Counted from the first letter of the stretch, positions 1 to 9,011 are shown. The stretch: 64,000 nt of DNA from SMAG-U1939 sp035763125 (GCA_035763125.1 DASUBU010000154.1:9513-73512); one strand, 5' to 3'. The notes: generated from the letters alone by a model not told the origin. Translations and numbers: made by a program.

Positions 1-58
1 ATACGCCACTATTGTGTACTATTCTACCCTCTAGTGGCTGCCTCTGGGTATGCACTCC

Positions 59-67
59 TGCTATCAT
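59..67 (+). promoter_or_regulatory. extended -10 promoter before comF
   Basis: TGCTATCAT fits an extended -10 element (TGn plus TATCAT) 37 bases before the comF start. No good -35 hexamer is seen. The same motif class precedes several other genes in the window. Confidence 0.45.
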
Positions 68-103
68 ACTCAGCAGAACAGTCGCTCGCGACAGGAGCGC
101 CGC

Positions 104-901
104 ATGCCCGCCCCTGCTTTCGCCGACCTGGGCCAGTCGCTGCTCGATCTGCTGTTCCCGCCGCGCTGTGTCTCGTGCGGCGCGCGGGGCGCGCTGCTCT
201 GCACCGCCTGCCTCGGCACCATGCGCCCGCCCGCACCGCCGCGCTGCCCGCGTTGCGGGCGCTCGCTCGCCGGCCTACCGAGCTGCCCCGCGTGCGCGGC
301 GGGCCGCGGTCCGGTTGCGCTCGACTCGGTGCGTGTGGCGACGGTCTATGCTGGACCCGTGCGCAAGGCAATCCACGCGCTGAAGTATGAGGACCAGCGC
401 CGGCTCGCCACGCCTCTGGGCGATCTGCTGGCGGCCGTGCTCGCGGACCTGGGCCAGCCGGTGGACGCGCTCGTGCCGGTTCCGCTGCACACCACACGCC
501 GGCGGGACCGCGGCTTCAATCAGGCTGAGCAGCTTGCCCGGCGCTGCGCCCGCCGGCTCGATATCGCCTGCCTGCCGGGCGCGCTCGTCCGCACGCGCGC
601 CACGCCGCCGCAGGTGGGTCTCTCGATCGCCGAACGCCAGCGCAACGTCGCCGGCGCCTTTGCCCTCGCATCGCCCTCGCTCGCCGCGGGACTTGCCGGC
701 AAACGGTTGGCCATCGTGGACGATGTGACCACCACCGGCAGCACGCTTGAAGCGGCAGCCACTGCCCTGCGCGCCGCCAGCCCTGCCAGCATTCTCGGCC
801 TGGCCCTCGCTCGCCCGGATCTGGCCGACGATCAGCATATCTCGACGCCGGCCGCCACCGGCAAATGGGCACAAGGTGTAGCACGCGGGAGCCGGCCGTG
901 A
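104..901 (+). CDS. comF: ComF family phosphoribosyltransferase-like protein
   Basis: 265 residues. The N-terminus carries a double zinc ribbon (CVSC, CTAC, CPRC and CPAC within residues 20-70). A type I phosphoribosyltransferase fold follows, with the PRPP loop IVDDVTTTGST near residue 207 and the family signature RDRGFNQAE. ComF proteins are linked to DNA uptake in competent bacteria and, more broadly, to DNA repair; the enzymatic reaction is not established. The ATG at 104 has GGAG at 94-97. The stop overlaps the GTG of the next gene (GTGA), so translation of the two is probably coupled. No other competence gene is in the window, so a role in DNA uptake is only inferred. Confidence 0.88.
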   Translation: MPAPAFADLGQSLLDLLFPPRCVSCGARGALLCTACLGTMRPPAPPRCPRCGRSLAGLPSCPACAAGRGPVALDSVRVATVYAGPVRKAIHALKYEDQRRLATPLGDLLAAVLADLGQPVDALVPVPLHTTRRRDRGFNQAEQLARRCARRLDIACLPGALVRTRATPPQVGLSIAERQRNVAGAFALASPSLAAGLAGKRLAIVDDVTTTGSTLEAAATALRAASPASILGLALARPDLADDQHISTPAATGKWAQGVARGSRP

Positions 902-2229
902 ATACCACTGGCCCTACCCCTGGCGATGTGGAGCTGCTGGTGCTGCTGGTGATGCTGTCGCTGGCGGTGGCGGTGGTCACGCGGCGGCTGCGCATCCCCT
1001 ACACACTCGCACTGGTGGTCGCCGGACTCGTGCTGGGTGCCCTGCGGCTGGTGCCCAGCCTGCACCTGAATCCTACAGTGGTGCTCTTCGTCTTTCTGCC
1101 GGCGCTGCTCTTCGAGGGCGCATGGAGCTTGGACATTCGCGCGCTGTACGAGGAATGGCTGGCGATTGCGCTGCTGGCGATACCCGGGCTGGTCCTCTCG
1201 CTGGGAATCGTGGCGCTGGTGGTCCATTTCGGCGCCGCCCTGCCGGTGGGCCTCGCACTGCTGCTCGGCGCAATCGTCTCGCCGACCGACCCGATCGCCG
1301 TGCTGGCCTTGCTGCGCCAGCTTGGCATGCCCGAGCGGCTGACAACCATCATCGAGGGGGAAAGCCTCTTCAATGACGGCGTCGGCGCCGCCGCCTTCCA
1401 GCTCGTGCTGGGTGCGACACTGCTCGAGCTCGGGCAGGGCGGTCCGCTGGAGGGTCTCAGCACACTGCTCATCGTCCTCAAGGGGCTATGGCTCTTCGCC
1501 GGGGGGCCTGCGCTGGGCGTCGCTATCGGCCTGGGCGTCACCCTGCTCGTGCGGCGGCTGGAAGAGCCGCTGATCGAAACGACCGTCACGTTCTGCGTGG
1601 CGTACGGCTCGTACCTGCTGGCGGAGCTGCTTGGCACTTCCGGACTGCTGGCCGTCGTGGGGGCGGGCCTCACGCTCGGCAGCTACGGCCGCCGGGTGGG
1701 CATGGCGAAGCCGACGCTCGACGTGGTGGACACCGTCTGGGAGTTCACCGGCTACCTCGCCAACTCGCTGCTGTTCCTGCTGGTGGGCATCCAGATCGGC
1801 TCCAGCGACCTGGTGCCGGCACTGCCCGTCATCGGCTGGGCGGTGCTCGGCGTATTCGCCGGCCGCGCGCTGATGGTCTATACGCTGCTGCCGCTGCACG
1901 ACGCATTGGTGCGCTTCGCCGGGCGGCACACCACCTCGGAGCGTCCACGCACGTACGGCCACACGCCGCTGCCGCGTATCTGGCGCCCGCTGATCCTGCT
2001 CTCGGGGCTGCGCGGCGCGCTCTCACTGGCGCTGGTGCTCTCGTACCCGGCTGGCTTGCCGGGGCGCGATACACTCGTGCTGGCGGTCTACGGCGTCGTG
2101 CTGGTCACGCTGCTCGGCCAGGGGATCGCGCTGCGTCTGATGCTGCCACGCTGGCCGCGTGCTGAAGCCTCCACCGCCGCCACCACCAGTTCTCCCACGG
2201 GCGGGCCGGACCCTCATGCTATGCTATAA
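898..2229 (+). CDS. CPA1 family Na+(K+)/H+ antiporter
   Basis: 443 residues, about 12 hydrophobic segments, inner membrane. Family motifs are visible: SPTDPIAVLALL with T130-D131-P132, and GESLFNDG with N159-D160, the ND pair typical of electroneutral CPA1 exchangers, where the Asp binds the cation. The expected role is exchange of cytoplasmic Na+ or K+ for protons, for pH and salt homeostasis. The GTG at 898 overlaps the comF stop and has GGGAG at 887-891 with good spacing. A longer start at 865 inside comF is possible but lacks an RBS. The stop codon lies within the TATAAT box of the ftsH promoter. Ion specificity cannot be read from sequence. Confidence 0.88.
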   Translation: MNTTGPTPGDVELLVLLVMLSLAVAVVTRRLRIPYTLALVVAGLVLGALRLVPSLHLNPTVVLFVFLPALLFEGAWSLDIRALYEEWLAIALLAIPGLVLSLGIVALVVHFGAALPVGLALLLGAIVSPTDPIAVLALLRQLGMPERLTTIIEGESLFNDGVGAAAFQLVLGATLLELGQGGPLEGLSTLLIVLKGLWLFAGGPALGVAIGLGVTLLVRRLEEPLIETTVTFCVAYGSYLLAELLGTSGLLAVVGAGLTLGSYGRRVGMAKPTLDVVDTVWEFTGYLANSLLFLLVGIQIGSSDLVPALPVIGWAVLGVFAGRALMVYTLLPLHDALVRFAGRHTTSERPRTYGHTPLPRIWRPLILLSGLRGALSLALVLSYPAGLPGRDTLVLAVYGVVLVTLLGQGIALRLMLPRWPRAEASTAATTSSPTGGPDPHAML

Positions 2230-2230
2230 T
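2222..2230 (+). promoter_or_regulatory. extended -10 promoter of ftsH
   Basis: TGCTATAAT is a near-consensus extended -10 that overlaps the stop of the antiporter gene. It lies about 110 bases before the preferred ftsH start and gives ftsH its own promoter despite the tight packing. Confidence 0.55.
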
Positions 2231-2342
2231 CAGGCCGTCGCGCGAGGAACCGTTGGGCAAAGCACACAAGATGGGGCGCAACGGGGCGCGACGGCGCCGC
2301 TGGTGGGACCAGCGAAGCACGACGGGTGGGAGGCTCCGGCAG

Positions 2343-4295
2343 ATGGCGAATCCCCTGCGCTCACGCAACGGCTGGCTGCTGCTGATCATCGGCGCGCTGG
2401 CGGTGGTGTTCCTTGTGTACGGCATACAGCAGCACAATCAGCCGCGTGATGTGGACCTTTCGACGCTGCTCGCCGATCTGCGCACGGACATCACCGTTCA
2501 CCAGATTGACACCCTCACCCTCAACGGCAACACCCTCACGCTCGAGCGCCCAGGCCACGAGAGCGAGCAGACGGCCGTGAGCAGCAACTTCCAGATCAGC
2601 GATCTCAAGCGCGATTACGGCATTGACTACGCCGACCCCAACGTCCTGCGCTATAAATACTCCTCGGCTGGCGCGCTCGCCTTCTGGGGCAATCTGCTGT
2701 TCTCGCTGCTGCCGGTGGTGCTGATCGTCGGCGCTTTCCTCTTCATGATGCGCCAGGCCCAGGGGACGAACAATCAGGCGCTCTCATTTGGCAAGAGCCG
2801 CGCACGGATGTTCCTCAGCAACAAGCCGGCCATCACCTTCAGCGATGTGGCGGGCGTGGACGAAGCCAAGCAGGAGCTGCAAGAGGTCGTCGAGTTTCTC
2901 AAGTACCCTGAGAAGTTCGCCGCGCTCGGCGCGCGCGTGCCCAAGGGTGTGCTGTTGGTGGGGCCACCGGGGACCGGCAAGACGCTGGTGGCGCGCGCGG
3001 TGGCCGGCGAGGCCAGCGTGCCGTTCTTCAGCATCAGCGGCTCGGAGTTCGTCGAGATGTTCGTCGGCGTCGGCGCCAGCCGGGTGCGCGACCTCTTCGA
3101 GCAGGCCAAGCGCAATGCGCCTTGCATCGTCTTCGTGGACGAGATTGACGCGGTCGGCCGCCAGCGCGGCGCGGGACTGGGCGGCTCACACGATGAGCGC
3201 GAGCAGACACTCAATCAGATGCTGGTCGAGATGGATGGCTTCGACTCGAACACCAACGTGATCGTGATGGCGGCCACAAACCGTCCGGATGTGCTGGACC
3301 CCGCCCTGCTGCGGCCGGGGCGCTTCGACCGGCAGGTGATCCTCGATAAGCCCGACATTCGCGGGCGCGTGGCGATCCTGGGAGTCCATGCGCGCGGCAA
3401 GCCGCTGGATGGCTCGGTCAACGTCGAGACGCTGGCGCGCCAGACGGCGGGCTTCTCGGGTGCGGATCTCGCCAATCTGCTCAACGAGGGTGCGATTCTG
3501 GCGGCGCGGGCCGGGCAGAAGACGATCTCGATGCGCGAGCTGGAAGAGGCGATTGACCGCGTGGCAGCGGGGCCGGAGCGCAAGAGCCGTGTGATCAGCG
3601 AGCGTGAGAAGGCCGTCACTGCGTATCACGAGGTCGGCCATGCGCTGGTAGCTCGCGCGCTGCCCAACTGCGATCCCGTCCATAAGGTCTCGATCGTCGC
3701 GCGCGGCCCGATGGGTGGCTATACACGCCTGCTGCCATCTGAGGAGCGCTATCTATGGAGCAAGGGCCAGTTCGAGGACTTTCTGGCGTTCGCGCTGGGC
3801 GGGCACGTGGCCGAGCGGCTGATCTTCGGCGAGGTGACGACGGGCGCCTCGAACGACATCGAGCGTGTGACGGCGATGGCGCGCAAGATGGTGACGGACT
3901 ACGGGATGAGCGACCGCATCGGGCCGGTGGCGCTGGGCAAGAAGGAAGAGATGGTGTTCCTGGGCCGCGAGCTGGGCGAGGAACGCAACTACAGTGAGGA
4001 GACGGCCCGCGAGATTGACGAAGAGGTGCGTGCGATCGTCAAGCGCGCGCTGGAGACGGCCGAGCGCACGCTGACGGAGCATCGCGACCGGCTGGTGCTG
4101 ATGAGCGAGAAGCTGATCCAGTCCGAGACGCTGGAAGGGCCGGAGTTCGAGGCGCTCTTCACGCAGCCGCTGCCGGAGGGCGGGGTGTATCCGTCGCTGC
4201 CGGCGGCGTCACAGCCAAAGGCGCCCAATCCGGTGACCGAGCACGCCGGCCAGACGGCGGCGTCGCGCCCGAAGTCGCAGGGGTCGCGCGGGTAG
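2343..4295 (+). CDS. ftsH: ATP-dependent zinc metalloprotease FtsH
   Basis: 650 residues. Membrane-anchored AAA+ protease that degrades unassembled membrane proteins and short-lived regulators. Order: TM1 (about 10-28), small extracytoplasmic FtsH-ext domain, TM2 (about 105-130), AAA domain with Walker A GPPGTGKT (207-214), Walker B FVDEIDA and the SRH segment ATNRPDVLDPALLRPGRFD, then the M41 protease domain with HEVGH (429-433), a fit to HExxH where many FtsH proteins have HEAGH. The ATG at 2343 has GGGAGG at 2328-2333. An in-frame GTG/TTG-type start near 2253 would add a 30-residue Arg-rich tail and is less likely. The C-terminal tail is Pro/Ala-rich and probably disordered. Confidence 0.97.
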   Translation: MANPLRSRNGWLLLIIGALAVVFLVYGIQQHNQPRDVDLSTLLADLRTDITVHQIDTLTLNGNTLTLERPGHESEQTAVSSNFQISDLKRDYGIDYADPNVLRYKYSSAGALAFWGNLLFSLLPVVLIVGAFLFMMRQAQGTNNQALSFGKSRARMFLSNKPAITFSDVAGVDEAKQELQEVVEFLKYPEKFAALGARVPKGVLLVGPPGTGKTLVARAVAGEASVPFFSISGSEFVEMFVGVGASRVRDLFEQAKRNAPCIVFVDEIDAVGRQRGAGLGGSHDEREQTLNQMLVEMDGFDSNTNVIVMAATNRPDVLDPALLRPGRFDRQVILDKPDIRGRVAILGVHARGKPLDGSVNVETLARQTAGFSGADLANLLNEGAILAARAGQKTISMRELEEAIDRVAAGPERKSRVISEREKAVTAYHEVGHALVARALPNCDPVHKVSIVARGPMGGYTRLLPSEERYLWSKGQFEDFLAFALGGHVAERLIFGEVTTGASNDIERVTAMARKMVTDYGMSDRIGPVALGKKEEMVFLGRELGEERNYSEETAREIDEEVRAIVKRALETAERTLTEHRDRLVLMSEKLIQSETLEGPEFEALFTQPLPEGGVYPSLPAASQPKAPNPVTEHAGQTAASRPKSQGSRG

Positions 4296-4617
4296 GGAGT
4301 GTCTACTGTACGCCCCCAACGCGATGGGGCACGGCCAAGGGCGTCCGCAAGACGCCCCTACAGAAGGCCCCGCGTGGTGATTGCGTAGGGGCGTGCGGCG
4401 CACGCCCTGGCAGGCCGCCGACACCACTCGCTCTGTGACACAGTATCGCCTCCAATGGATGAGGCGCGCAAGAGGGATCGGTTGATTTTCATCCTGCCGC
4501 TACCGCCAGTAGGATCACGGCCATGCTCAAGAGAGAGGCTTGGGGGTAAGGACTCCCCTGTGGTAAGGTCTATCCGTCTCCCGTGCGCTGTCCCTCGCAG
4601 GAAGGAACGACGATCCG
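4296..4617. repeat. intergenic region with two inverted REP-like hairpins
   Basis: No gene is supported. Two related hairpins face each other. At 4339-4357, GGGCGTC pairs with GACGCCC around CGCAA. At 4389-4407, GGGCGTGC pairs with GCACGCCC around GGC. Each is flanked on its outer side by a TAGGGGCGT-type end, the second unit being the inverse of the first. Neither has a T-tract, so they look like REP-type elements rather than classical terminators, although they may end ftsH transcription. A 17-base piece of the first unit recurs in rarA at 10611. Confidence 0.5.
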
Positions 4618-5940
4618 ATGAGCATGCCGACCGGCTCGGGCGCCAGCCCCGATACCCCCCCAAGCCCTGCCCTCGCCCCCAACTACTACTTCCACACCTT
4701 CCCCAACGGCTTGCAGGTCGCCGGCCAATACATGCCCAGCCTGGCTTCCGTCACCTTCGGCATCCAGCTCGCCGCCGGCATGAAGGGCGAGCCGGACGAA
4801 AAGCTGGGCCTGACGCACCTGCTGAGCGACATGGTCTTCCAGGGCACCGAGACACGCAGCGTGCGCGAGCTCACCGAGGCCTTCGAGGCCATCGGCGCGC
4901 GCAAGGGCGGCGAGACCGGCAACGAGTTCGCGCGCTACTCGGCGCAGGTCGTCGGCAACCGGCTCGACCGCGCGCTCGAATTGATCGCCGACGTCGTGCT
5001 GCACCCCACCTTCCCCGCCGACGAGTTCCAGCAGATGCGCAGCGTCCAGCTCCAGGAGATTCGGCGGCGCGACGACGAGCCGATGCGCCGCATCTTCGAT
5101 CTGGTGCGCGAGAAGTTCTACGCCGGCACCACGCTCGCCCGCCGCGGCCTGGGGCTGAAGGAGACCGTCGAGGGGCTGACGCCAGACGACCTGCGCGCTT
5201 TCTGGCAGACGCACTACCGCCCTCAGGGCGCGCTCTTCGTCATCGCCGGCAACTTCCAGTGGGATCACCTGCTCCAGCAGCTCGACGCGCACTTCGGCGA
5301 CTGGCAGGGCACGCCCACATCCGGCCCGACCGACGTACCCAACCCACAGCCGGCCATCAACGTCGAGATTGGCGAGGGGACTCAGGAGCACATCGGGATG
5401 GCGTTCCCTTTCCCGAAGTACGGCGACCCCGACTACTACGCGGCCTACGTCGTCAGCGAGATCTTCGGCGGCGGCATGACCTCGCGTCTCTTCCGCGAGG
5501 TGCGCGAGAAGCGCGGGCTGGTCTATTCGGTGGCCTCGATCTTCGCGCCCAACGGCATCTACGGCGCCGAGTTCCTCTATGCCGGCACGACGCCGGAGAA
5601 ATCGCACGAGACGGTGGCCGTGATGCTCGACGAGATGCGCAAGCTCGGCCGCGAAGGCGTCAGCGACGACGAGCTGGCACGCGCCAAAGTGCAGCTCAAG
5701 AGCGAGCTGGTGATGCGCGGCGAAAGCTCGGCGGCGCGCATGGCGGCGCTGGCGCGCGCGTGGTGGTTCGAGAAGCGCCTGATCACCATCCAGGAGATCA
5801 AAGAGGCGATTGACGCCGTCACCCGCGACGACATCGTGCGCCTGCTGCGGCGCTACCCGCCGACCGACCGTCTCACCGTCGCCGCCATTGGCCCGCGCCC
5901 GCAGGAAGAGCTGATCGGCGACGCGCTGGCGGCGGATTAG
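4618..5940 (+). CDS. M16 family peptidase homologue, probably non-catalytic
   Basis: 440 residues, two M16 (pitrilysin/MPP-type) halves. Residues 25-230 align with the N-terminal peptidase-like half and 240-430 with the C-terminal half, including the substrate-binding run SRLFREVREKRGLVYS. The inverted zinc motif HxxEH, expected at 67-71, reads HLLSD: the catalytic Glu and the second His ligand are missing. In family terms this resembles the inactive partner of a two-subunit M16 enzyme (MPP-alpha type), which binds substrate but does not cleave. No catalytic partner is in the window. AGGAAGG lies about 12 bases before the ATG. A long reading frame in another frame over the same DNA (4455-5813) is an artefact of high GC. 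Confidence 0.85.
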   Translation: MSMPTGSGASPDTPPSPALAPNYYFHTFPNGLQVAGQYMPSLASVTFGIQLAAGMKGEPDEKLGLTHLLSDMVFQGTETRSVRELTEAFEAIGARKGGETGNEFARYSAQVVGNRLDRALELIADVVLHPTFPADEFQQMRSVQLQEIRRRDDEPMRRIFDLVREKFYAGTTLARRGLGLKETVEGLTPDDLRAFWQTHYRPQGALFVIAGNFQWDHLLQQLDAHFGDWQGTPTSGPTDVPNPQPAINVEIGEGTQEHIGMAFPFPKYGDPDYYAAYVVSEIFGGGMTSRLFREVREKRGLVYSVASIFAPNGIYGAEFLYAGTTPEKSHETVAVMLDEMRKLGREGVSDDELARAKVQLKSELVMRGESSAARMAALARAWWFEKRLITIQEIKEAIDAVTRDDIVRLLRRYPPTDRLTVAAIGPRPQEELIGDALAAD

Positions 5941-5952
5941 CCCGCCTGAATG

Positions 5953-5961
5953 TGGTATACT
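5953..5961 (+). promoter_or_regulatory. extended -10 promoter of small CxxC protein
   Basis: TGGTATACT, an extended -10 box with no recognisable -35, about 90 bases before the start of the 62-residue gene. Confidence 0.45.
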
Positions 5962-6051
5962 GTGCTGTGCGCGTAACTCAAGATTCCGCGGTCCCGCGCG
6001 GCCGCCGAGATAGACGACGTCTCGACCAGGTACACGTGAAAGAGGACGATG

Positions 6052-6240
6052 ATGGCAAAGAAGGGCCAGCTTTCCAAGACAGCGCGCGCCTCACTGGCAC
6101 AGCGCGACGAAACGAACTTCGTGACTGAGCGCGTGTGCGAGCAGTGCGGCCAGCCGATCATGCTCAAAGAGCTGCAGCCGGTCAAGGTGATGGGCCAGGG
6201 GATGGTCTATTACCACAAGCAGCACTTCAACGCCGGCTAG
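6052..6240 (+). CDS. small conserved-looking CxxC protein, unknown function
   Basis: 62 residues, basic N-terminus (MAKKGQLSK). A single CEQCG pair near residue 29 and two His near the C-terminus (HKQHF) could together bind one zinc ion. It has its own promoter, a good RBS (AGAGGA at 6041-6046; the second of two adjacent ATGs has the better spacing) and a clear terminator, all supporting a real small gene. No function is recognised. A ribosome- or RNA-associated zinc protein is a guess only. Confidence 0.7.
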   Translation: MAKKGQLSKTARASLAQRDETNFVTERVCEQCGQPIMLKELQPVKVMGQGMVYYHKQHFNAG

Positions 6241-6362
6241 ATCGCCCAGCGCCTCATCTCCGTGAGGGCGTGTAACAGACGCCCCGCGTCCGCGGCGCGC
6301 CTTCGCGCTGTAGGCCGCTGTATGGCAGCAATCATACTGAGGCGCCCTACACGCCCGGATGC

Positions 6363-6394
6363 AACGCCCCTGTACATTGGTACGGGGGCGTTTT
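6363..6394 (+). terminator. intrinsic terminator after the CxxC protein gene
   Basis: AACGCCCC and GGGGCGTT form a stem with a short inner GTAC/GTAC pairing, followed by TTTT. This is one of the few hairpins in the window with a T-run. It lies about 125 bases after the stop codon; a weaker GGGCGT/ACGCCC hairpin lies between them at about 6265-6281. Confidence 0.65.
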
Positions 6395-6442
6395 CGCTGG
6401 CTCGTCGTATGATGTGCATCGAACACAAAGCGCTCACAAACG

Positions 6443-6471
6443 TTGACGTTTACGTTAATCTACGCTATACT
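6443..6471 (+). promoter_or_regulatory. consensus-like promoter with ACGTT repeats before the MFS gene
   Basis: TTGACG (6443-6448) and TATACT (6466-6471) are 17 bases apart, the best sigma-70-type promoter in the window. The -35 box lies inside three consecutive hexamers of the form NACGTT (6439-6456), whose first two form a near-palindrome. This looks like an operator that could block polymerase access. Confidence 0.6.
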
Positions 6472-6515
6472 CTCTGAAGGAGCAGGCGACAGCGATTGGG
6501 AGGAGGCTGGGGGAC

Positions 6516-7991
6516 GTGACCAACGGACGAGTACTAGGGCTTGGCGGTGCGCTGCCGGCCACACGGGGCGCAGGCCATCCGCACGAGGCAACGTCCGGCA
6601 CGTTCTCAGCGCTACGCTATCGTAACTACCGCCTCTTCTGGCTCGGCCAGCTCATCTCGGTCACGGGCACGTTCATGCAGAGCACGGCGCAGGCCTGGCT
6701 CGTGCTGACCCTGACCCCAGACCCCTTCGCGCTGGGCCTGGTCGGCGCGCTGCAGTTCGGTCCGATGCTCGTGCCCATCGGCGGCGCAATCGGCGACCGC
6801 TTCCCACGGCGCAGCGTGTTAATAGCCACGCAGGCCGCCGCTGGCCTGCTCGCCATCGTGCTGTTCCTGCTGACCGCTACCCACGTCGTGCAGCTCTGGC
6901 ACGTCTATCTCCTGGCGCTTGGTATGGGCCTCGTCAATTCCGTGGATATGCCCACACGCCAGGCGTTCATTAGCGAGATGGTGCCCGCGAAAGGCCTGCT
7001 CAACGCCGTCTCGCTCAATTCGGCGCAGTTCAATGCGTCGCGGATCGTCGGCCCAGGTCTGGCGGGGCTCGCCATCGCGCTCTTCGGCATGCCGCCGCTC
7101 TTCCTCTTCAATGGTATCAGCTACATCGCGGTGATCGTGGGTCTGCTGCTGATGCGCCCCGCCGATCTGGTTCAGCAGCCGCGCGCGGCGTTCGCGCAGG
7201 GCATGGCACGCATTCGGGCGCTGGGTGACGGCTTCCGCTTCATGTTGGGCGATCCCATTATGCGCGTCACGCTGCTGATGATCGCCGTGACCGGCACGAT
7301 GGGCTTCAACTTCAACGTGCTGCTGCCGCTGGAGGCGAGCGCGCAGCTGCACGTCGGCCCGCAGATCTTCGGCGCGCTGACCGCCTCACTCGGCGCAGGC
7401 GCGTTGATCGGCGCGCTGCTGCTCGCCAAGCGCGGCGGCTCGCCCACCAATCAGCATTTGATCGTCATGGTCGGCGCATTCGGCATCATGGAGGCTGCCG
7501 CCGGGCTGACACACTCCGTGCTGCTCACGCTGGCAGTGATTGCCGCCACTGGCTTCTTCATGAGCTCGTTCTCTGCCGCCGCCAACACGCGCACACAGCT
7601 TGCCAGCCCGCCGGAGCTCCGCGGGCGCGTGATGAGCGTCTACACGATGGTCTTTGTCGGCACCACGCCACTCGGCAATCTGCTCGTGAGTAGCGTGGCC
7701 TCGGGCGCCGGCATCACCGCGGCATGGATTGTCTCGGGTGTCCCGTGCTTGCTGGTGGCGTTCGCCGCTGCGTGGCTGTGGCGGCGGCAGGCGCGGCGCG
7801 GCCCAGTGCGCGGGCGCGAGGTCGAAGCCCCGGCCCCGGTCCCCGGCACGGCGCCGGCCAATGCGCTGCCCGCGCCACCGGAGATGCCGCTGCCTGAGCT
7901 GCGCTCACCGCGTCTCACGGCTCCGGGGCAGTGGGGGGCCGCGACGCCTGACTCCACGATGCCCCAGCCCCAGATCGCCCGGCGCGACTGA
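6516..7991 (+). CDS. MFS transporter, EntS/MFS_3-like exporter
   Basis: 491 residues, about 12 transmembrane helices from residue 35 to 420, then a Pro/Ala-rich cytoplasmic tail of about 70 residues. The N-terminal stretch YRNYRLFWLGQLISVTGTFM and the loop GDRFPRRSVL match the MFS_3 branch (EntS and macrolide/siderophore-type proton-driven exporters). The substrate is unknown. The GTG at 6516 has the strong RBS GGGAGGAGG at 6498-6506. A strong promoter with an operator-like repeat suggests regulated expression. It converges with the DUF1206 gene, with 6 bases between stop codons. Confidence 0.87.
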   Translation: MTNGRVLGLGGALPATRGAGHPHEATSGTFSALRYRNYRLFWLGQLISVTGTFMQSTAQAWLVLTLTPDPFALGLVGALQFGPMLVPIGGAIGDRFPRRSVLIATQAAAGLLAIVLFLLTATHVVQLWHVYLLALGMGLVNSVDMPTRQAFISEMVPAKGLLNAVSLNSAQFNASRIVGPGLAGLAIALFGMPPLFLFNGISYIAVIVGLLLMRPADLVQQPRAAFAQGMARIRALGDGFRFMLGDPIMRVTLLMIAVTGTMGFNFNVLLPLEASAQLHVGPQIFGALTASLGAGALIGALLLAKRGGSPTNQHLIVMVGAFGIMEAAAGLTHSVLLTLAVIAATGFFMSSFSAAANTRTQLASPPELRGRVMSVYTMVFVGTTPLGNLLVSSVASGAGITAAWIVSGVPCLLVAFAAAWLWRRQARRGPVRGREVEAPAPVPGTAPANALPAPPEMPLPELRSPRLTAPGQWGAATPDSTMPQPQIARRD

Positions 7992-8005
7992 GGCGACTCA
8001 GCGCG
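7983..8005. terminator. hairpin spanning both convergent stop codons
   Basis: CTGAG/CTCAG (7988-7992 and 7997-8001), extended by CGCG/CGCG with one bulged A. It covers the ends of both the MFS and DUF1206 genes. There is no T-tract, so bidirectional termination is only a proposal. Confidence 0.35.
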
Positions 8006-8909
8006 GGCCAAACCAGCGATAGCGCGCCTCGGCGAACGAGAAGACGCCAAACGCGATCAGGCCGAGTGCCACCACCGCCAGCGGCAGGTGCCCATTCGGC
8101 TGCGCGGCCAGCGTCGCCAGCGCCGAGCCCAGCCCGCGCGTCTCGCCGGGATCGTGGCGCAGTGCCGCCACGATCAGAAAGATGCCTATCTCGGCCGTTA
8201 CCACCGCCAGCGCGCCATAGCCCAGGCGCCCCAGCCAGCGCAGCGCGCTCTCCAGCCCGGCGCCCGTCTCGGAATGCTTGAAGTGCTTCATGAAGTCGGC
8301 CTGCCAGACAACGCGGACCAGCGCCAGCGCGACGCACAGCATCACTACGCCGCCGAGCGCCACCAGCGCAGTGCCCAGCCCGCTCCGCATCAGCGTCGCG
8401 GTGACGTCACGCGTCTGCTGGTCGGAGCTGGCGCCACCGGAGCCGCCCAGCCCGATCTGGAGCGCGGCTAGCGCGAGACCAATGTAGGCGATGCCTAGCA
8501 CCGCGTAGCCAACGCGGCTGACGATGCCCTTGACGCCGTTCCCCACATGATCGAGGTCGAAGATCGCGCGCGCCAGGCACCATAAGACGTAACCGAAGAG
8601 GCAGACAGCCACCACTAACAGCAGCAGATGCCCCAACGACCCCAACGCCAGCACACGCACGGCACCCTTTGTGTCGGTGGTCGCGCCGCCGCGACCCAGC
8701 GCCGCGGCCGCCGCCAGGCCGCCCATGATGACGTAGACCAGTCCCTTGGCGGCCACCCCAAGGCGCATCATTGTCACTGCCCATGGGCTGACCGCCGCCT
8801 GACGGGTGCCTTCCTTGGCCTCGCTCACGGCGTTCTTCGCGTCGCGTGCGGCACCCTTGGCCCGCTCGGTTGACGGCTGCGGCTGCGCGCCCGGCTCGGC
8901 TTTCGCCAT
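7998..8909 (-). CDS. DUF1206 membrane protein
   Basis: 303 residues. A hydrophilic N-terminus of about 45 residues is followed by three pairs of transmembrane helices, each pair opening with an Arg-Gly/Gly-Tyr type segment (MMRLGVAAKGLVYVIMG, VGYAVLGIAYIGLAL, LGRLGYGALAVVTAEIGIFL), which is the repeat pattern of DUF1206. Function is unknown in the family. The ATG at 8909 is preceded by GAGAGGAG on the minus strand; a longer frame to 8960 lacks an RBS. It diverges from rarA. Confidence 0.82.
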   Translation of the reverse strand: MAKAEPGAQPQPSTERAKGAARDAKNAVSEAKEGTRQAAVSPWAVTMMRLGVAAKGLVYVIMGGLAAAAALGRGGATTDTKGAVRVLALGSLGHLLLLVVAVCLFGYVLWCLARAIFDLDHVGNGVKGIVSRVGYAVLGIAYIGLALAALQIGLGGSGGASSDQQTRDVTATLMRSGLGTALVALGGVVMLCVALALVRVVWQADFMKHFKHSETGAGLESALRWLGRLGYGALAVVTAEIGIFLIVAALRHDPGETRGLGSALATLAAQPNGHLPLAVVALGLIAFGVFSFAEARYRWFGPR

Positions 8910-9002
8910 CCACCCGCTCCTCTCTGGACGTGCCTGCCTATGGCGCACCAACCATGCCACACCCGGACGCTCGGCTTGGCTGGTCTCTCTGGCTCAGCCG
9001 CA

Positions 9003-9011
9003 TGCTATACT
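9003..9011 (+). promoter_or_regulatory. extended -10 promoter of the rarA operon
   Basis: TGCTATACT, with no good -35, about 125 bases before the preferred rarA start. A pyrimidine-rich tract lies at about 9067-9120, inside the leader. Confidence 0.5.

Noticed and set aside
4455..5813. Long rightward open frame of 452 codons overlapping the M16 gene
   Set aside because: Arg/Ala/Pro-rich translation with no domain, while the other frame gives a clear M16 protein with an RBS; typical high-GC shadow.
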